From: Rippkaea orientalis PCC 8801
GTDB lineage: Bacteria > Cyanobacteriota > Cyanobacteriia > Cyanobacteriales > Microcystaceae
Assembly (NCBI RefSeq): GCF_000021805.1
Contig: NC_011726.1
Coordinates: 3,628,097-3,692,096 of the forward strand
Reading direction: 5' to 3'
DNA length: 64,000 bases
This document shows positions 8,934 to 18,044 of the stretch, piece after piece. The translations under genes and the position numbers were made by a program. How positions within the stretch are numbered: the first letter of the stretch is position 1; each line of letters begins with the position of its first letter. A model generated the notes under the pieces. It did not search any database. It was not told the DNA's origin and worked only from the letters and a program-made list of their open reading frames with translations.

Positions 8934-10655
8934 ATGGCAACGCTCAATTTTAATACAACTAATTCAACCTTTCGCCAACTTCTGGCCAATGGACTTACCT
9001 ATCATGTACCTCCCTTTCAGCGAGATTATTCTTGGACAGACGATGAGTGGGATGATCTCTGGCAAGATATTTTAGGGTTGTTTGAAAAAGATGGTGAATC
9101 TAGTCATTATATGGGTTATTTAGTCCTACAATCTTCCGATAATAAGCACTTTGATATTATTGATGGTCAACAACGAATCACAACAATTAGTATTATGATT
9201 CTAGCGGGTTTATCCTATTTACAAGATCTCGTAGAAGCTAATCTTGATGCTGATAGAAATACCCAACGCAAAGAACAATTACAAAATAGTTATATTGGTT
9301 ATGTTAATCCCGTGACTTTAATTTCTCAGTCTAAATTAGAACTAAACCGTCATAACAATCGTTTTTATCAAACTTATCTTGTTACCCTTGGACCCATACC
9401 TCGTCGTGGACTCAATGCCTCAGAACATCTTTTACGCAAGGCTTTTAGCTGGTTTAAGGAACGTTTCAAAACTAAATTAGGTAAACAACTCGATAGTGGA
9501 CAGCAATTTGCTGCTTTAATTGATTCTTTAGTCGATAAGCTATTTTTTACGGTAATTACTGTTACTGATGAATTAAACGCTTTTAAAGTCTTTGAAACCC
9601 TTAATGCGCGTGGAGTAAGGTTATCAGCGACTGATTTACTCAAAAATTATCTGTTTTCAGTGATTAGTTCTGCCCAAACCCATGAAAATGAATTAAAAGC
9701 CCTTGAAGATACTTGGGAACGAATTGTCGGGTTACTTGGAAGCGAAAGTTTTCCGGAATTTTTACGAGTGTTTTGGAATAGTCGTCATAAACTTGTGCGT
9801 AAGTCAGATCTGTTTAAAACCATTCGCCGTAATATTAATAAGCGTGAAAAAGCTTTTACTTTAGTTAGAGATTTAGATTATTGCGCCGCTATTTATACGG
9901 CTTTAAGAGATCCCCAAGATACTATCTGGAACCCACAAGAAAAACAAGCCTTAAGACAGTTACAAATGTTTAATGTTCGTCAACCCTTGGGAATACTGAT
10001 GTCTTGTTATCAACAATTTTTTGAAGCCCAACGGGACTGTTTTACAAAAATTTTACGGGCGATCGCGGTTATCTCATTTCGATATAATGTTATTTGTAGC
10101 TTACCGAGTAATGAGCAAGAACGATTATATAATAAGATTGCTGTGAATATTTCTAATAGAACTTACCGTAACTATGGCGATATTTTGATGGCTTTGAGGG
10201 AGGTTTATCCAGAGGATCAGTCTTTTAAAGCGTCCTTCTCAGAAAAGGAATTACCAACGACTAACAGTCGTAATAATAAAGTGGTACGTTATATTCTTTT
10301 TGAAATTGAAAAACAACGGTCTGGTAAGGATTTTGATTTTGAAAGTGCGACTTATAATTTAGAGCATATTTTACCACAAAATCCCTCGAAAGAGTGGGAT
10401 TATATCGATGAAGCTAAACAAGATCGTCTGATTTATCGTTTGGGAAATATCACACCTCTTGAAACGAAATTGAATAAGCAATTAGGAAATAGTGATTATT
10501 CCCAAAAACGTTCTATTTATCAACAAAGTGATTTTAAAATAACTCAAGCGATCGCAGAACATTATGATACTTGGAATGACCAAAAAATTGAGTCTCGACA
10601 ACAACAGTTAGCCAAGCTTGCTGTTGGTATTTGGCGGATTGATTTTGGACAGTAA
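8934..10655 (+). CDS. GmrSD-like DUF262 / DUF1524 (HNH) protein
   Basis: 573 residues in one chain. The N-terminal DUF262 (ParB-like) part shows FQRDYSW at 28-34 and DGQQRIT at 77-83, the nucleotide-binding motif. FETLNARGVRLSATDLLKNY follows near 220. The C-terminal DUF1524 HNH-like nuclease part carries LEHILPQ at 476-482 and RLGNITPLE near 502. This is the order of GmrS and GmrD fused, the type IV restriction enzymes that cut modified phage DNA using NTP. Both motifs look intact, so activity is plausible. It stands alone, flanked by housekeeping genes. Confidence 0.85.
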   Translation: MATLNFNTTNSTFRQLLANGLTYHVPPFQRDYSWTDDEWDDLWQDILGLFEKDGESSHYMGYLVLQSSDNKHFDIIDGQQRITTISIMILAGLSYLQDLVEANLDADRNTQRKEQLQNSYIGYVNPVTLISQSKLELNRHNNRFYQTYLVTLGPIPRRGLNASEHLLRKAFSWFKERFKTKLGKQLDSGQQFAALIDSLVDKLFFTVITVTDELNAFKVFETLNARGVRLSATDLLKNYLFSVISSAQTHENELKALEDTWERIVGLLGSESFPEFLRVFWNSRHKLVRKSDLFKTIRRNINKREKAFTLVRDLDYCAAIYTALRDPQDTIWNPQEKQALRQLQMFNVRQPLGILMSCYQQFFEAQRDCFTKILRAIAVISFRYNVICSLPSNEQERLYNKIAVNISNRTYRNYGDILMALREVYPEDQSFKASFSEKELPTTNSRNNKVVRYILFEIEKQRSGKDFDFESATYNLEHILPQNPSKEWDYIDEAKQDRLIYRLGNITPLETKLNKQLGNSDYSQKRSIYQQSDFKITQAIAEHYDTWNDQKIESRQQQLAKLAVGIWRIDFGQ

Positions 10656-10669
10656 AAGACCATAAATAT

Positions 10670-11158
10670 CTAAGCAAAATAATCTCCTGATTTTCCTCCC
10701 GTTTTACTTAAAAGTCGAATATTTTCAATTTGCATCGATTTTTCCAAGGCTTTCGCCATATCATAGAGGGTTAAAGCAGCTACAGAAACCGCCGTTAATG
10801 CCTCCATTTCTACCCCAGTTTCCGCTTTAGTAATAACAGTGGCGCGAATTTGATACCCTGGTAAATTTTCATCAGGAATGAGGTTAACTTCAATTTTCTG
10901 GAGAGGTAAAGGATGACACAAAGGAATCAAGTTTGCTGTCTGTTTTGCTGCCATAATTCCCGCTAATTTGGCAGTTCCTAATACGTCTCCTTTGGGAGTA
11001 TTGCCAACTTGAATTGCTGCAAATGTTGCCTGACTCATGCGTATTTGTCCTGCTGCGATCGCTTGACGATGGGTTGGCGTTTTCTGGGAAACATCAACCA
11101 TTTGCGCTTCGCCTTGGGAATTAATATGAGATAAATTAGATTGAGAAGGGTTTGACAT
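10670..11158 (-). CDS. moaC: cyclic pyranopterin monophosphate synthase
   Basis: Second step of molybdenum cofactor synthesis: makes cyclic pyranopterin monophosphate from the MoaA product. 162 residues, the normal length. The MoaC signatures are present: MVDVSQK near residue 20, [12 protein letters not shown] in the middle, and [21 protein letters not shown] toward the end. No other moa gene is adjacent. The cofactor is required by nitrate reductase, which links it to the nitrate uptake operon at 40-46 kb. Confidence 0.95.
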   Translation of the reverse strand: MSNPSQSNLSHINSQGEAQMVDVSQKTPTHRQAIAAGQIRMSQATFAAIQVGNTPKGDVLGTAKLAGIMAAKQTANLIPLCHPLPLQKIEVNLIPDENLPGYQIRATVITKAETGVEMEALTAVSVAALTLYDMAKALEKSMQIENIRLLSKTGGKSGDYFA

Positions 11159-11196
11159 ATATTAAGTAGGTTAGCATAATTAAACGAAGAATACTT

Positions 11197-11221
11197 GTAA
11201 GGTGGGCAATGCCGACCCTAT
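11197..11221. repeat. short intergenic palindrome
   Basis: GTAAGGTGGGCAATGCCGACC, an imperfect copy of the GGTGGGCA/TGCCCACC palindrome found many times in this window. It lies between moaC and the peroxiredoxin-like gene. Confidence 0.7.
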
Positions 11222-11240
11222 GTCTATGTATAACCACTTA

Positions 11241-12014
11241 TTATTCTAGTGTTAAAAAGGATAAAGGATTACTCATATTTTTGGCAAATCCAAGAATACC
11301 TTGATCGCGGTGTTCATAGAGTAATTCGCCTTGAGAATTAAACAAAAAAGTTGCTCCGCGTTGTGTTAAATAAGCAGAATTAGGAACATAAGTTGTCCAG
11401 TTACTCAACACTTCTGTCATATTTCTTAAGCGTAAAGTTGCTAATTCAAAGGGACGCTGAAACCCCTTTCCTCCTGCTAGATTAAAAAACGATCCTTTTA
11501 ACGGAGGTAAGGGTTTTGCATGAATCACTTCATCATTATCAATTAATTGGGGTGCACTGCGATCGCCTAAATAACCGCGAAACACTTCAGACAGCGTTTT
11601 TGGACTACCAATTCCAGCACACATTAACATTAAATTAACCCAAGCATTTTGCCCCGTAGAAAGCATCGGAAACTTCCAAGATAACCCCGAATATAATCCC
11701 AATTGCTGATGAATTTCGGCTTGGGGATCAACAAATAACCAATCTGGATTAAACCCTGTATACTCACAAAATTTTAGTCCAGAATTGCGATTTCCAATAC
11801 CAATAGCGCGAACAAAAATTCCTTGCTGTTCGAGTTGTTTTAAGTCTCTTTGTATCCACCAAGCATATTCAAGACTATCAAAATCTCCCAGTTGTGACCA
11901 AATCAAAATCAGCAGTTTATTGGCCTCTGCACAACTGCTTAAAATAGGGACAATTTCTCCATCCTTAATTCTTAATCGTTGGCTGTTATTTAAAATCTCA
12001 TACGTCTTGAGCAT
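11241..12014 (-). CDS. AhpC/TSA-like peroxiredoxin-fold protein
   Basis: 257 residues. The central part (residues 30-170) reads like the peroxiredoxin-like AhpC/TSA group: LLILIWSQLGDFDSLEYAWW, then VRAIGIGNRNSG and DWLFVDPQAEIHQQLGL. The usual peroxidatic TxxC motif after the first strand is not there: SQLGDFDS stands in its place, so classic peroxidase activity is doubtful. Cysteines occur elsewhere (SCAEA near 28, KFCEY near 106). The end GATFLFNSQGELLYEHRDQGILGF is typical of this group. Its function is unknown. Confidence 0.65.
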   Translation of the reverse strand: MLKTYEILNNSQRLRIKDGEIVPILSSCAEANKLLILIWSQLGDFDSLEYAWWIQRDLKQLEQQGIFVRAIGIGNRNSGLKFCEYTGFNPDWLFVDPQAEIHQQLGLYSGLSWKFPMLSTGQNAWVNLMLMCAGIGSPKTLSEVFRGYLGDRSAPQLIDNDEVIHAKPLPPLKGSFFNLAGGKGFQRPFELATLRLRNMTEVLSNWTTYVPNSAYLTQRGATFLFNSQGELLYEHRDQGILGFAKNMSNPLSFLTLE

Positions 12015-12101
12015 AAAAATTGATAGTTTAACTTGATATTATTGCTTCTAATAGTGTATATTAAAGAGTAATATACTGGCAAAAACAGTTATCAGGTAAT
12101 A

Positions 12102-12329
12102 ATGAGTATTATTGTCACTGGACGAGTTGAACAACAAGGGTTTGGGTTGGGGACTTGGGCTCTAGTAACTGAAGAAGGAGAAACCTATGAATTAAAAGAT
12201 CCTCCTGCTGAATTATCTCAACCGCATCCCCAGGTTAAAATTGAGGGAATTATTCGAGAAGATATCATGACAATAGCGATGATAGGCCCCGTTTTAGAAA
12301 TTAATCGGTTTGAGGTGATAGAACCTTAA
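12102..12329 (+). CDS. small hypothetical protein
   Basis: 75 residues, mostly beta-strand, with a glycine-rich start (GRVEQQGFGLGTWALV) suggesting a small barrel or OB-like fold. I do not recognise the family. It converges with the NADH dehydrogenase gene, with two bases between the stop codons, and diverges from the peroxiredoxin-like gene. Confidence 0.65.
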   Translation: MSIIVTGRVEQQGFGLGTWALVTEEGETYELKDPPAELSQPHPQVKIEGIIREDIMTIAMIGPVLEINRFEVIEP

Positions 12330-12331
12330 TT

Positions 12332-13681
12332 TTAATGGGTCACTGAAGTCACTGTTTTCGGTTCTTCTAGAAGTATTTCGGGTTCACTAATTCTTGCACC
12401 TTCGCCAGTAATTAAACGAGCTCCCCGACCTTGGGTAAAGTAATTCCAACCCCATTGCAACATGACGATTAATTTATTATCAAATTCAATGAGATAATAA
12501 ATATGCGCCCAAACCCAGAGAACCCAAGCAAGAAACCCAGAAAATTGAGCAAACCCCAAATTCACAACCGCTTTATTCTGACCAATCACTGCTAAACTAC
12601 CAAAGTCTTTGTAATGGAAAGGCGGCAAAGTTTCTCCTTTGAGGCGTTTTTGAATTAATTTAGCGACATAACCTCCCTCTTGCATCGCTACGGGAGCAAC
12701 CCCCGGTAAGGGTTTATCTCCTTGGTGGGGAAAGTTCGCTAAGTCCCCAATGACAAAGACATCAGGATAGCCTGGAATACTGAGATCCGTTTCTACCAAC
12801 ACTCGTCCGACGCGATCGCATTCACACCCGGTATGTTGAGCTAAAATCTGCCCCAAATTCGAGGCTTTGACCCCGGCTGCCCATAAAATGGTACGCGAGG
12901 CAATTTGTTTGAGTTGTTCGCCCTGTTTGACCGTCACGATATGATCGTTGATATCCGTGACCATCGCTTGGGTTTGTACCGTTACCCCCAACTCGGTGAG
13001 ATCTCTTTCTGCTTTGGCTGATAATTCCGGGGGATAGGGAGGAAGGAGGCGATCAAGTCCTTCAATGAGTAAAATTTTGGCTTGGCTGGTGTCAATGCTA
13101 CGGAAATCCCCTTTCATGGCACTGTGGGCAATTTCTGCGATCGCCCCGGCCAATTCTACCCCCGTGGGACCGCCTCCAATAATCACAAAGGTTAGCCAAG
13201 CTTGGCGTTTCACGGGATCACTTTCTTTTTCGGCTGCTTCAAAAGCTATAAAGATGCGACGGCGAATTTCTAAGGCATCTTCGATGGTTTTTAATCCTGG
13301 GGCGATAGTACTCCATTGATCGTTTCCAAAGTAATGATGACTGACCCCCGTGGCGACTACAAGGATATCGTAGGGAATGGGTTCGTGCCCTTTGAGGAGA
13401 ACTTGCTTGCTGTCGGGATCAATGTCGGTAACTTCATCTAGCAAGACTTTGGTGTTCTTATGCTGACGCAAGACGAGGCGTAAAGGAGAGGCAATATCGG
13501 CAGGAGAAAGGACTCCTGTGGCAACTTGGTATAAAAGGGGCTGAAAAAGATGGAAATTCCGTTTATCAATTAAAGTAACTTCAACAGGGGCATTTTTCAG
13601 ATCTTGGGCTGTATATAATCCGCCAAATCCTCCCCCAATGATCACAACTTTAGGGATATTTTTTGTAAGATTCTTAGTCAT
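12332..13681 (-). CDS. type II NAD(P)H dehydrogenase (NDH-2)
   Basis: 449 residues. The first nucleotide-binding motif VVIIGGGFGGLYTAQDL binds FAD and the second, VIIGGGPTGVELAGAIAE near residue 168, binds NAD(P)H. RNFHLFQPLLYQVATG and VFVIGDLANF are NDH-2 signatures. The enzyme passes electrons from NADH to the quinone pool without pumping protons. Near residue 370 a hydrophobic stretch (SGFLAWVLWVWAHIYYLIEF) probably anchors it to the membrane. It is one of the Ndb proteins; I cannot say which (NdbA, B or C). Confidence 0.88.
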   Translation of the reverse strand: MTKNLTKNIPKVVIIGGGFGGLYTAQDLKNAPVEVTLIDKRNFHLFQPLLYQVATGVLSPADIASPLRLVLRQHKNTKVLLDEVTDIDPDSKQVLLKGHEPIPYDILVVATGVSHHYFGNDQWSTIAPGLKTIEDALEIRRRIFIAFEAAEKESDPVKRQAWLTFVIIGGGPTGVELAGAIAEIAHSAMKGDFRSIDTSQAKILLIEGLDRLLPPYPPELSAKAERDLTELGVTVQTQAMVTDINDHIVTVKQGEQLKQIASRTILWAAGVKASNLGQILAQHTGCECDRVGRVLVETDLSIPGYPDVFVIGDLANFPHQGDKPLPGVAPVAMQEGGYVAKLIQKRLKGETLPPFHYKDFGSLAVIGQNKAVVNLGFAQFSGFLAWVLWVWAHIYYLIEFDNKLIVMLQWGWNYFTQGRGARLITGEGARISEPEILLEEPKTVTSVTH

Positions 13682-13833
13682 GATTTTTTGTTTTAACTCC
13701 TCTGAAGGACTGGCTACCCTAATTCAGCTAATTATGATACTTTTAACTTAATTTTATTGTAAAACCAATTACGATAACGAACAGTAGCTATGGTTACATG
13801 ACTCAAATTTAAATGTTTTTTCCCTCAAGTTAT

Positions 13834-14002
13834 TTATTGAATAAAGTTTGCTATATTCCCTGAAATAACTTCTTGTAACTTTGGTAAAATCACCTCTTTT
13901 ATGGGTGGCACTAAAATAAGGCTAAGTCCTGTTAGTATTTGTTCCCAATTAAAAATCTTTATATCCTCTTAGAAAAGCAACAATCGCAAAAATATGATTC
14001 AT
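13834..14002 (-). pseudogene. possible frameshifted small protein gene
   Basis: In the gap between the NDH-2 and aminotransferase genes the minus strand opens with ATG at 14002 (MNHIFAIVAFLRGYKDF, then stop). One base in a run of five T's moves the frame; in the next frame the reading continues as NWEQILTGLSLILVPPIKEV to a stop at 13834-13836. Removing one T gives a single 55-residue protein with a hydrophobic middle. The family is not recognised, and chance cannot be excluded. Confidence 0.3.
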
Positions 14003-14062
14003 ACTTTTTGATTTTCAAAAATGTCTAATATTTAGATCCATTAAGTTGACAATACTCATAAA

Positions 14063-14081
14063 TCCCCCTTAAAAAGGGGGA
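14063..14081 (-). terminator. likely transcription terminator of the aminotransferase gene
   Basis: The inverted repeat TCCCCCTT/AAGGGGGA with a three-base loop starts about 11 bp past the stop codon of the aminotransferase gene on its strand. The following T-run is short (TTT), so it is a hairpin of moderate quality. Confidence 0.55.
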
Positions 14082-14091
14082 CTTAGCCAGA

Positions 14092-15240
14092 TTACCCTAA
14101 AACTTTAGCAGCAGCAGCGACTCCTGACCCTGGAGTTGCCCCTTGATAACCGAGAGTTTGGAGAGTAGACTCTAAGGCCGCGATCGCTGTCAAAATATCG
14201 CGATCGCCCACAAACCCCAAATGACCAATCCGGAAGATTTTCCCCTTGAGGTCATCTTGTCCTCCTGCTAAAGCAATATCAAACTGCTTCTTCATGGTTG
14301 ACCGAATGGCTTCCGCATCCACTCCCGTCGGCATAACAGCCGTGATCGCGGTACTAGCTGCCTCATCAGGGGCATACAGGGGCAACCCTAACGCTTTGAC
14401 CCCGGCGCGGGTAGCCTCCGTTAAACGACGATGACGGGCAAAAATCGCGTCTAAGCCTTCCTCCTTCATCATTTTTAGGGCTGCCTGTAACCCATACATC
14501 AGATTAACGGGAGGAGTAAAGGGAGAACTATTTTTATCCGTCGCTTTCTTATAAGCCTTTAAATCCAGATAAAACTTAGGAATCTTGGCAGTTTCGTAGG
14601 CTTTCCAAGCTTTTTGACTCACTGCCACAAACCCTAACCCTGGAGGGATCATATAGCCTTTTTGTGACCCTGAAGCGACTACATCTAACCCCCAGTCATC
14701 AATGGGAACGTTGAATGCGCCTAAACTCGTGACAGCATCGACGATAATTAAGGCTTCCCCGTGATTTTTGACGTATTGATTGATCGTTTCCAAGTCATTC
14801 AGGATGCCTGTAGAGGTTTCTGAATGGGTGATAATCACCGCTTTAATAGTTTTTTGGCTATCCGCTTCCAATTTTTCACGGAAGGCTTCCGGATCGAGGG
14901 GTTTACCCCATTCGGCGGTGATTTCTTCTACGTCTAGGCCAAAAGCCCGACTCACCAGAACCCAACGTTCCCCAAACTTCCCATTATTGCCCACTAAAAC
15001 GCGATCGCCAGGACTCAGGAAGTTAACGATCCCTGCTTCCATTGCCCCAGTTCCGCTAACCGTTAACATCAAGACATCACTGGTGGTTTGATGTAACCAT
15101 TTCAGATCGGCGGTAATTTCTGCAATAACCTGACTAAAATCTCCACTCCGGTGACCAATGGGATGTTTTGCCATGGCTAACAACACCCGTTCGGGGACGG
15201 GTGTGGGGCCGGGGATCATTAACATATGTTTATCTTGCAT
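14092..15240 (-). CDS. class V alanine/serine-glyoxylate aminotransferase family protein
   Basis: PLP enzyme of 382 residues. The PLP lysine is in VASGSQKGYMIPPGLGF near residue 195, and the start MLMIPGPTPVPERVLLAM is the class V glyoxylate aminotransferase signature. TGAMEAGIVNFLSPGDRVL and DAVTSLGAFNVPIDDW also match. The likely role is transfer of an amino group from serine or alanine to glyoxylate in photorespiration; the amino donor is not certain. In older annotation close homologues were called 'soluble hydrogenase 42 kDa subunit'. Monocistronic by its spacing. Confidence 0.88.
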   Translation of the reverse strand: MQDKHMLMIPGPTPVPERVLLAMAKHPIGHRSGDFSQVIAEITADLKWLHQTTSDVLMLTVSGTGAMEAGIVNFLSPGDRVLVGNNGKFGERWVLVSRAFGLDVEEITAEWGKPLDPEAFREKLEADSQKTIKAVIITHSETSTGILNDLETINQYVKNHGEALIIVDAVTSLGAFNVPIDDWGLDVVASGSQKGYMIPPGLGFVAVSQKAWKAYETAKIPKFYLDLKAYKKATDKNSSPFTPPVNLMYGLQAALKMMKEEGLDAIFARHRRLTEATRAGVKALGLPLYAPDEAASTAITAVMPTGVDAEAIRSTMKKQFDIALAGGQDDLKGKIFRIGHLGFVGDRDILTAIAALESTLQTLGYQGATPGSGVAAAAKVLG

Positions 15241-15369
15241 TAATTATTGCTCCTACTTCGAGCTTCATTCATTGAACATTGCATCTTAGCTCCTATTGGC
15301 GATTATACCTTTGATGTTCAGAGTTATCCTAAATCGCAATCTTAAAAAAATCTTGTTAATTTAACTCTG

Positions 15370-15412
15370 AGTTCAGAAGCCCCATCCGTCTATACGGTGG
15401 AGTAGTTCACAA
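15370..15412. mobile_element. possible IS200/IS605 right-end relic
   Basis: The stretch contains GAAGCCCC, then CCGTCTATACGG (a small hairpin), then GGAGTAGTTCAC. In my memory this matches the structured right end of cyanobacterial IS200/IS605 (TnpB) elements. No transposase or TnpB reading frame is next to it, so it would be a relic. Low certainty. Confidence 0.35.
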
Positions 15413-15463
15413 ACTAATCTATTATTATTTTCGGGGGTCAAAGATTGAATTTCTCCTGACTCC

Positions 15464-15706
15464 TCATTCATTTAATTGTCCATCAATACTATTAAGAGAC
15501 CAATAATGTTCAAAAGGAATTTTCGTTTGTTCGCAAATGGCTTCTAGTTGTTTTTGTTGGGCTTTTGCTTTGCGTAGGGTAACAATCAATTGCTGAACCT
15601 GTTCTTGTAGGGCAGGTTGTTCATAGGTCATCGTTAAGCTTTTACGTTCTAGTAATTGCAGCAATAATTCATAATGAACCAAGGACGGTAGAGGAAGAGG
15701 ATTCAT
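15464..15706 (-). CDS. DUF5340-like small cyanobacterial protein
   Basis: 80 residues. The N-terminus PLPSLVHYELLLQLLE and the helical, glutamine-rich middle (QEQVQQLIVTLRKAKAQQKQ) resemble a short conserved cyanobacterial family I take to be DUF5340. No function is known. It stands alone; a heptamer repeat lies just upstream of its start. Confidence 0.7.
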   Translation of the reverse strand: MNPLPLPSLVHYELLLQLLERKSLTMTYEQPALQEQVQQLIVTLRKAKAQQKQLEAICEQTKIPFEHYWSLNSIDGQLNE

Positions 15707-15710
15707 ATTA

Positions 15711-15740
15711 GTTATCAGTTGTCAGTTATCAGTTATCAGT
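15711..15740. repeat. heptamer tandem repeat (STRR type)
   Basis: Four 7-bp units, GTTATCA GTTGTCA GTTATCA GTTATCA, then GT. This is the short tandemly repeated repetitive sequence type common between cyanobacterial genes. Confidence 0.85.
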
Positions 15741-15968
15741 AAGGGAAGTAGATGGTTTTTCTACGGCAGTTGACCTAATACTGATGGCTGATTTTACTTT
15801 AAAAATACACCACTGTACCAGTTTACTGACATTAGGATCAGTCTGACAAAGATGATAGCTTAAGCCTCTAATTTGTTCCTGATTTTTAAGACATAGGACA
15901 TCACAAGTCAGAGGATCTGCCCCATCTGGCTACATTGTCGAGACTTTCCACCCCTTCCCTCTCACAAG

Positions 15969-16850
15969 TTAACCAAATAAATTGGCGATCGCTTGGGTAG
16001 GATCAGGTTGTTTAACCAAAGATTCCCCAATTAACACCCCATCAGACCCGGCCTGTTGGACGAATTGTAGATCGTCAGGGGTATGCAATCCTGACTCACT
16101 GATAATTTTAATCCCCAAGGCTTGGATTTTGTCCCGTCGGGCTGCTAATAATTGGCTAGTGGTCTTGAGATCTACCTCAAAGGTTTCTAAATTGCGGTTA
16201 TTAATACCGATCAAGGATACCCCTTCGATGGCTAAGACGCGATCGAGTTCGGTTAAGGAATGGACTTCAATTAGGGCTGTCATCCCCAATGTTTGAATAA
16301 TTTTGAGGAAATAGCTGAGATCGCGATCGCTTAATATAGCTGCAATCAATAATACCGCATCTGCCCCTTTTGTCCGCGCTAAATAGATTTGATAGGGATA
16401 GAGGATAAATTCTTTACACAGCAGGGGTAAATCGACGCTTTGCCGAACTAAGGCGAGGTTCTCAAAGCTACCTTGAAAAAACTTAGCATCGGTGAGGACA
16501 GACAAACAACTTGCCCCTCCTTTAACGTACGCTTGGGCAATGGCAACAGGATCGAAATCTTCTCGAATCACTCCTTTACTGGGGGAGGCTTTTTTGACTT
16601 CTGCAATTAAGGCCGGTTGGGTTTTGCCTTGGGTGATCGCCCCTAAAAAGTCCTGTGGTGGGGGCAGATGTTGGACTTGTTTTCGTAACTCTAGCAGGGG
16701 AAGACTTTCTCGGAGGCGATCGACTTCTTTTTCTTTATGCCAGACAATTTCTTCGAGGATGTGTCTAGGTTCACCGTCAGGAACCTTGACTTGGTAGCGT
16801 AGGGTGTCAACTTCAACAGGTGGATTGGGAGAACGTCTTCGGATTTGCAT
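15969..16850 (-). CDS. trpC: indole-3-glycerol phosphate synthase
   Basis: Tryptophan synthesis: closes the indole ring from carboxyphenylaminodeoxyribulose phosphate. I use the ATG at 16850 ([11 protein letters not shown], the usual cyanobacterial start), giving 293 residues; a TTG 24 bp upstream is less likely. TrpC blocks are present: [65 protein letters not shown] and ISESGL, the phosphate-binding loop being near the end ([10 protein letters not shown]). The gene is alone, as is usual in cyanobacteria. Confidence 0.95.
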   Translation of the reverse strand: MQIRRRSPNPPVEVDTLRYQVKVPDGEPRHILEEIVWHKEKEVDRLRESLPLLELRKQVQHLPPPQDFLGAITQGKTQPALIAEVKKASPSKGVIREDFDPVAIAQAYVKGGASCLSVLTDAKFFQGSFENLALVRQSVDLPLLCKEFILYPYQIYLARTKGADAVLLIAAILSDRDLSYFLKIIQTLGMTALIEVHSLTELDRVLAIEGVSLIGINNRNLETFEVDLKTTSQLLAARRDKIQALGIKIISESGLHTPDDLQFVQQAGSDGVLIGESLVKQPDPTQAIANLFG

Positions 16851-17062
16851 AATGAATTTTGTCAACAACCTCAACTGAATTGATGAACAGTTAAGAATTC
16901 TTAAGTTATCTTAGCATAATCCTCCCTATTTTCCCCACCTTCTCCCGCCTCCCTACCCTGTCTTTTGCCATACCGTAAATACCCGTAAGTCGCTACAATA
17001 AAGGCAATATATTGTTTCCGTATAACCTTTCTCATTAGAACCTATTTACTTATCCTTAGATT

Positions 17063-17251
17063 ATGAATACGATTAAAGAAAAAATTCAATCGATCTTGAA
17101 TCAATTACCAGATGATTGTTCAATTGAAGATATCCAGTATCATTTATATGTACTTGAAAAAGTACGCCAAGGCTTATCCGTAGCCGATCAGGAAACCACC
17201 TTACAACAGGAGGAAGTCGAGGGACTCCTAAACAAATGGCTTATCGAGTAA
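17063..17251 (+). CDS. antitoxin of a RelE/ParE-type pair
   Basis: 62 residues, acidic and helical (NQLPDDCSIEDIQYHLYVLE). Size, acidity and its position directly before a RelE/ParE toxin, whose start it overlaps by 16 bp, mark it as the antitoxin that binds and silences the toxin and probably represses the operon. The DNA-binding type is not clear. Confidence 0.75.
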   Translation: MNTIKEKIQSILNQLPDDCSIEDIQYHLYVLEKVRQGLSVADQETTLQQEEVEGLLNKWLIE

Positions 17252-17526
17252 TTTGGTCTTCCAAAGCAGTTGAGGATGTTGATGCAATTGCCACATACAT
17301 AGCCCGTGACTCGCCTTCCTACGCGGCGGCAGTCATTCGGCAAATTCTTGATATTACCCGTCAGCTTCAGCAATGTCCTCTAGCGGGAGAAATTATTTGC
17401 GAAGGGGATAATTCAACTATTCGGGAGAAGTTGGCCTATACTTATCGGGTGATCTACCGGGTTCAAGGTGAAACGGTGACGGTTGCTTCGGTTGTCCACA
17501 CTAAACGGTTATTAGGGATAACCTAA
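17236..17526 (+). CDS. RelE/ParE family toxin
   Basis: 96 residues with the RelE/ParE plasmid-stabilisation layout: YRVIWSSKAVEDVDAIATYI at the start, central helices, then EKLAYTYRVIYRVQG and VVHTKRLL at the end. Proteins of this family either cut mRNA on the ribosome (RelE) or poison gyrase (ParE); sequence alone does not decide. The final 15 bp overlap the end of the convergent bcp gene, so the two transcripts share antisense 3' ends. Confidence 0.83.
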   Translation: MAYRVIWSSKAVEDVDAIATYIARDSPSYAAAVIRQILDITRQLQQCPLAGEIICEGDNSTIREKLAYTYRVIYRVQGETVTVASVVHTKRLLGIT

Positions 17527-18015
17527 AGTCTGTTGGCTATTACCTTTCAATTCCTGAAGTTTGTTTAAAACCCCTTCGACATGGTTTTTAACCTTGACTT
17601 TTGTCCAAGTTTCTGCTACTTTTCCATCAGGATCAATCAGGAATGTTGAGCGAATAATTCCCATATATTCCTTACCCATAAATTTCTTTAATCCCCAGAC
17701 TCCATAAGCTTCAGCGACTTGATGATCTTCATCACTGATCAGTTGTAAGGATAAATGATGTTTCTCAATAAACTTACAATGAGACTTTTCGCTATCAGGA
17801 CTAACTCCTATAATAGTTGCCCCTAATGCGTCAAATTCTGCTTGATGATGGGTGAAATCAATGGCTTCTGTGGTACATCCTGGGGTATTATCTTTGGGGT
17901 AAAAATACAGCACTAACCATTGAGCGTTAAAATCGGAGAGACTAACAGTTTCTCCCTTTTGATTTTTGGCAGCGAAATTGGGGGCAGGTTCTCCAATTTT
18001 AGGGAAATTACTCAT
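17512..18015 (-). CDS. bcp: thiol peroxidase of the Bcp/PrxQ family
   Basis: Thioredoxin-dependent reduction of peroxides. I use the ATG at 18015 (MSNFPKIGEPAPNF, 167 residues); a TTG further upstream is unlikely. The peroxidatic cysteine lies in YFYPKDNTPGCTTEAIDF. The position five residues later, which is the resolving cysteine in 2-Cys Bcp, is isoleucine here, so resolution must use another cysteine (SHCKF further on) or an outside thiol. It starts 30 bp past the M56 peptidase gene on the same strand. Confidence 0.92.
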   Translation of the reverse strand: MSNFPKIGEPAPNFAAKNQKGETVSLSDFNAQWLVLYFYPKDNTPGCTTEAIDFTHHQAEFDALGATIIGVSPDSEKSHCKFIEKHHLSLQLISDEDHQVAEAYGVWGLKKFMGKEYMGIIRSTFLIDPDGKVAETWTKVKVKNHVEGVLNKLQELKGNSQQTLGYP

Positions 18016-18044
18016 GATTGATACTGAACTTTTGACTTTAACGT

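Noticed and set aside
8934..10655. Reading the DUF262/HNH protein as a complete multi-gene defence island
   Set aside because: Its neighbours are an aspartic protease and moaC; no methyltransferase, helicase or other defence gene is adjacent.
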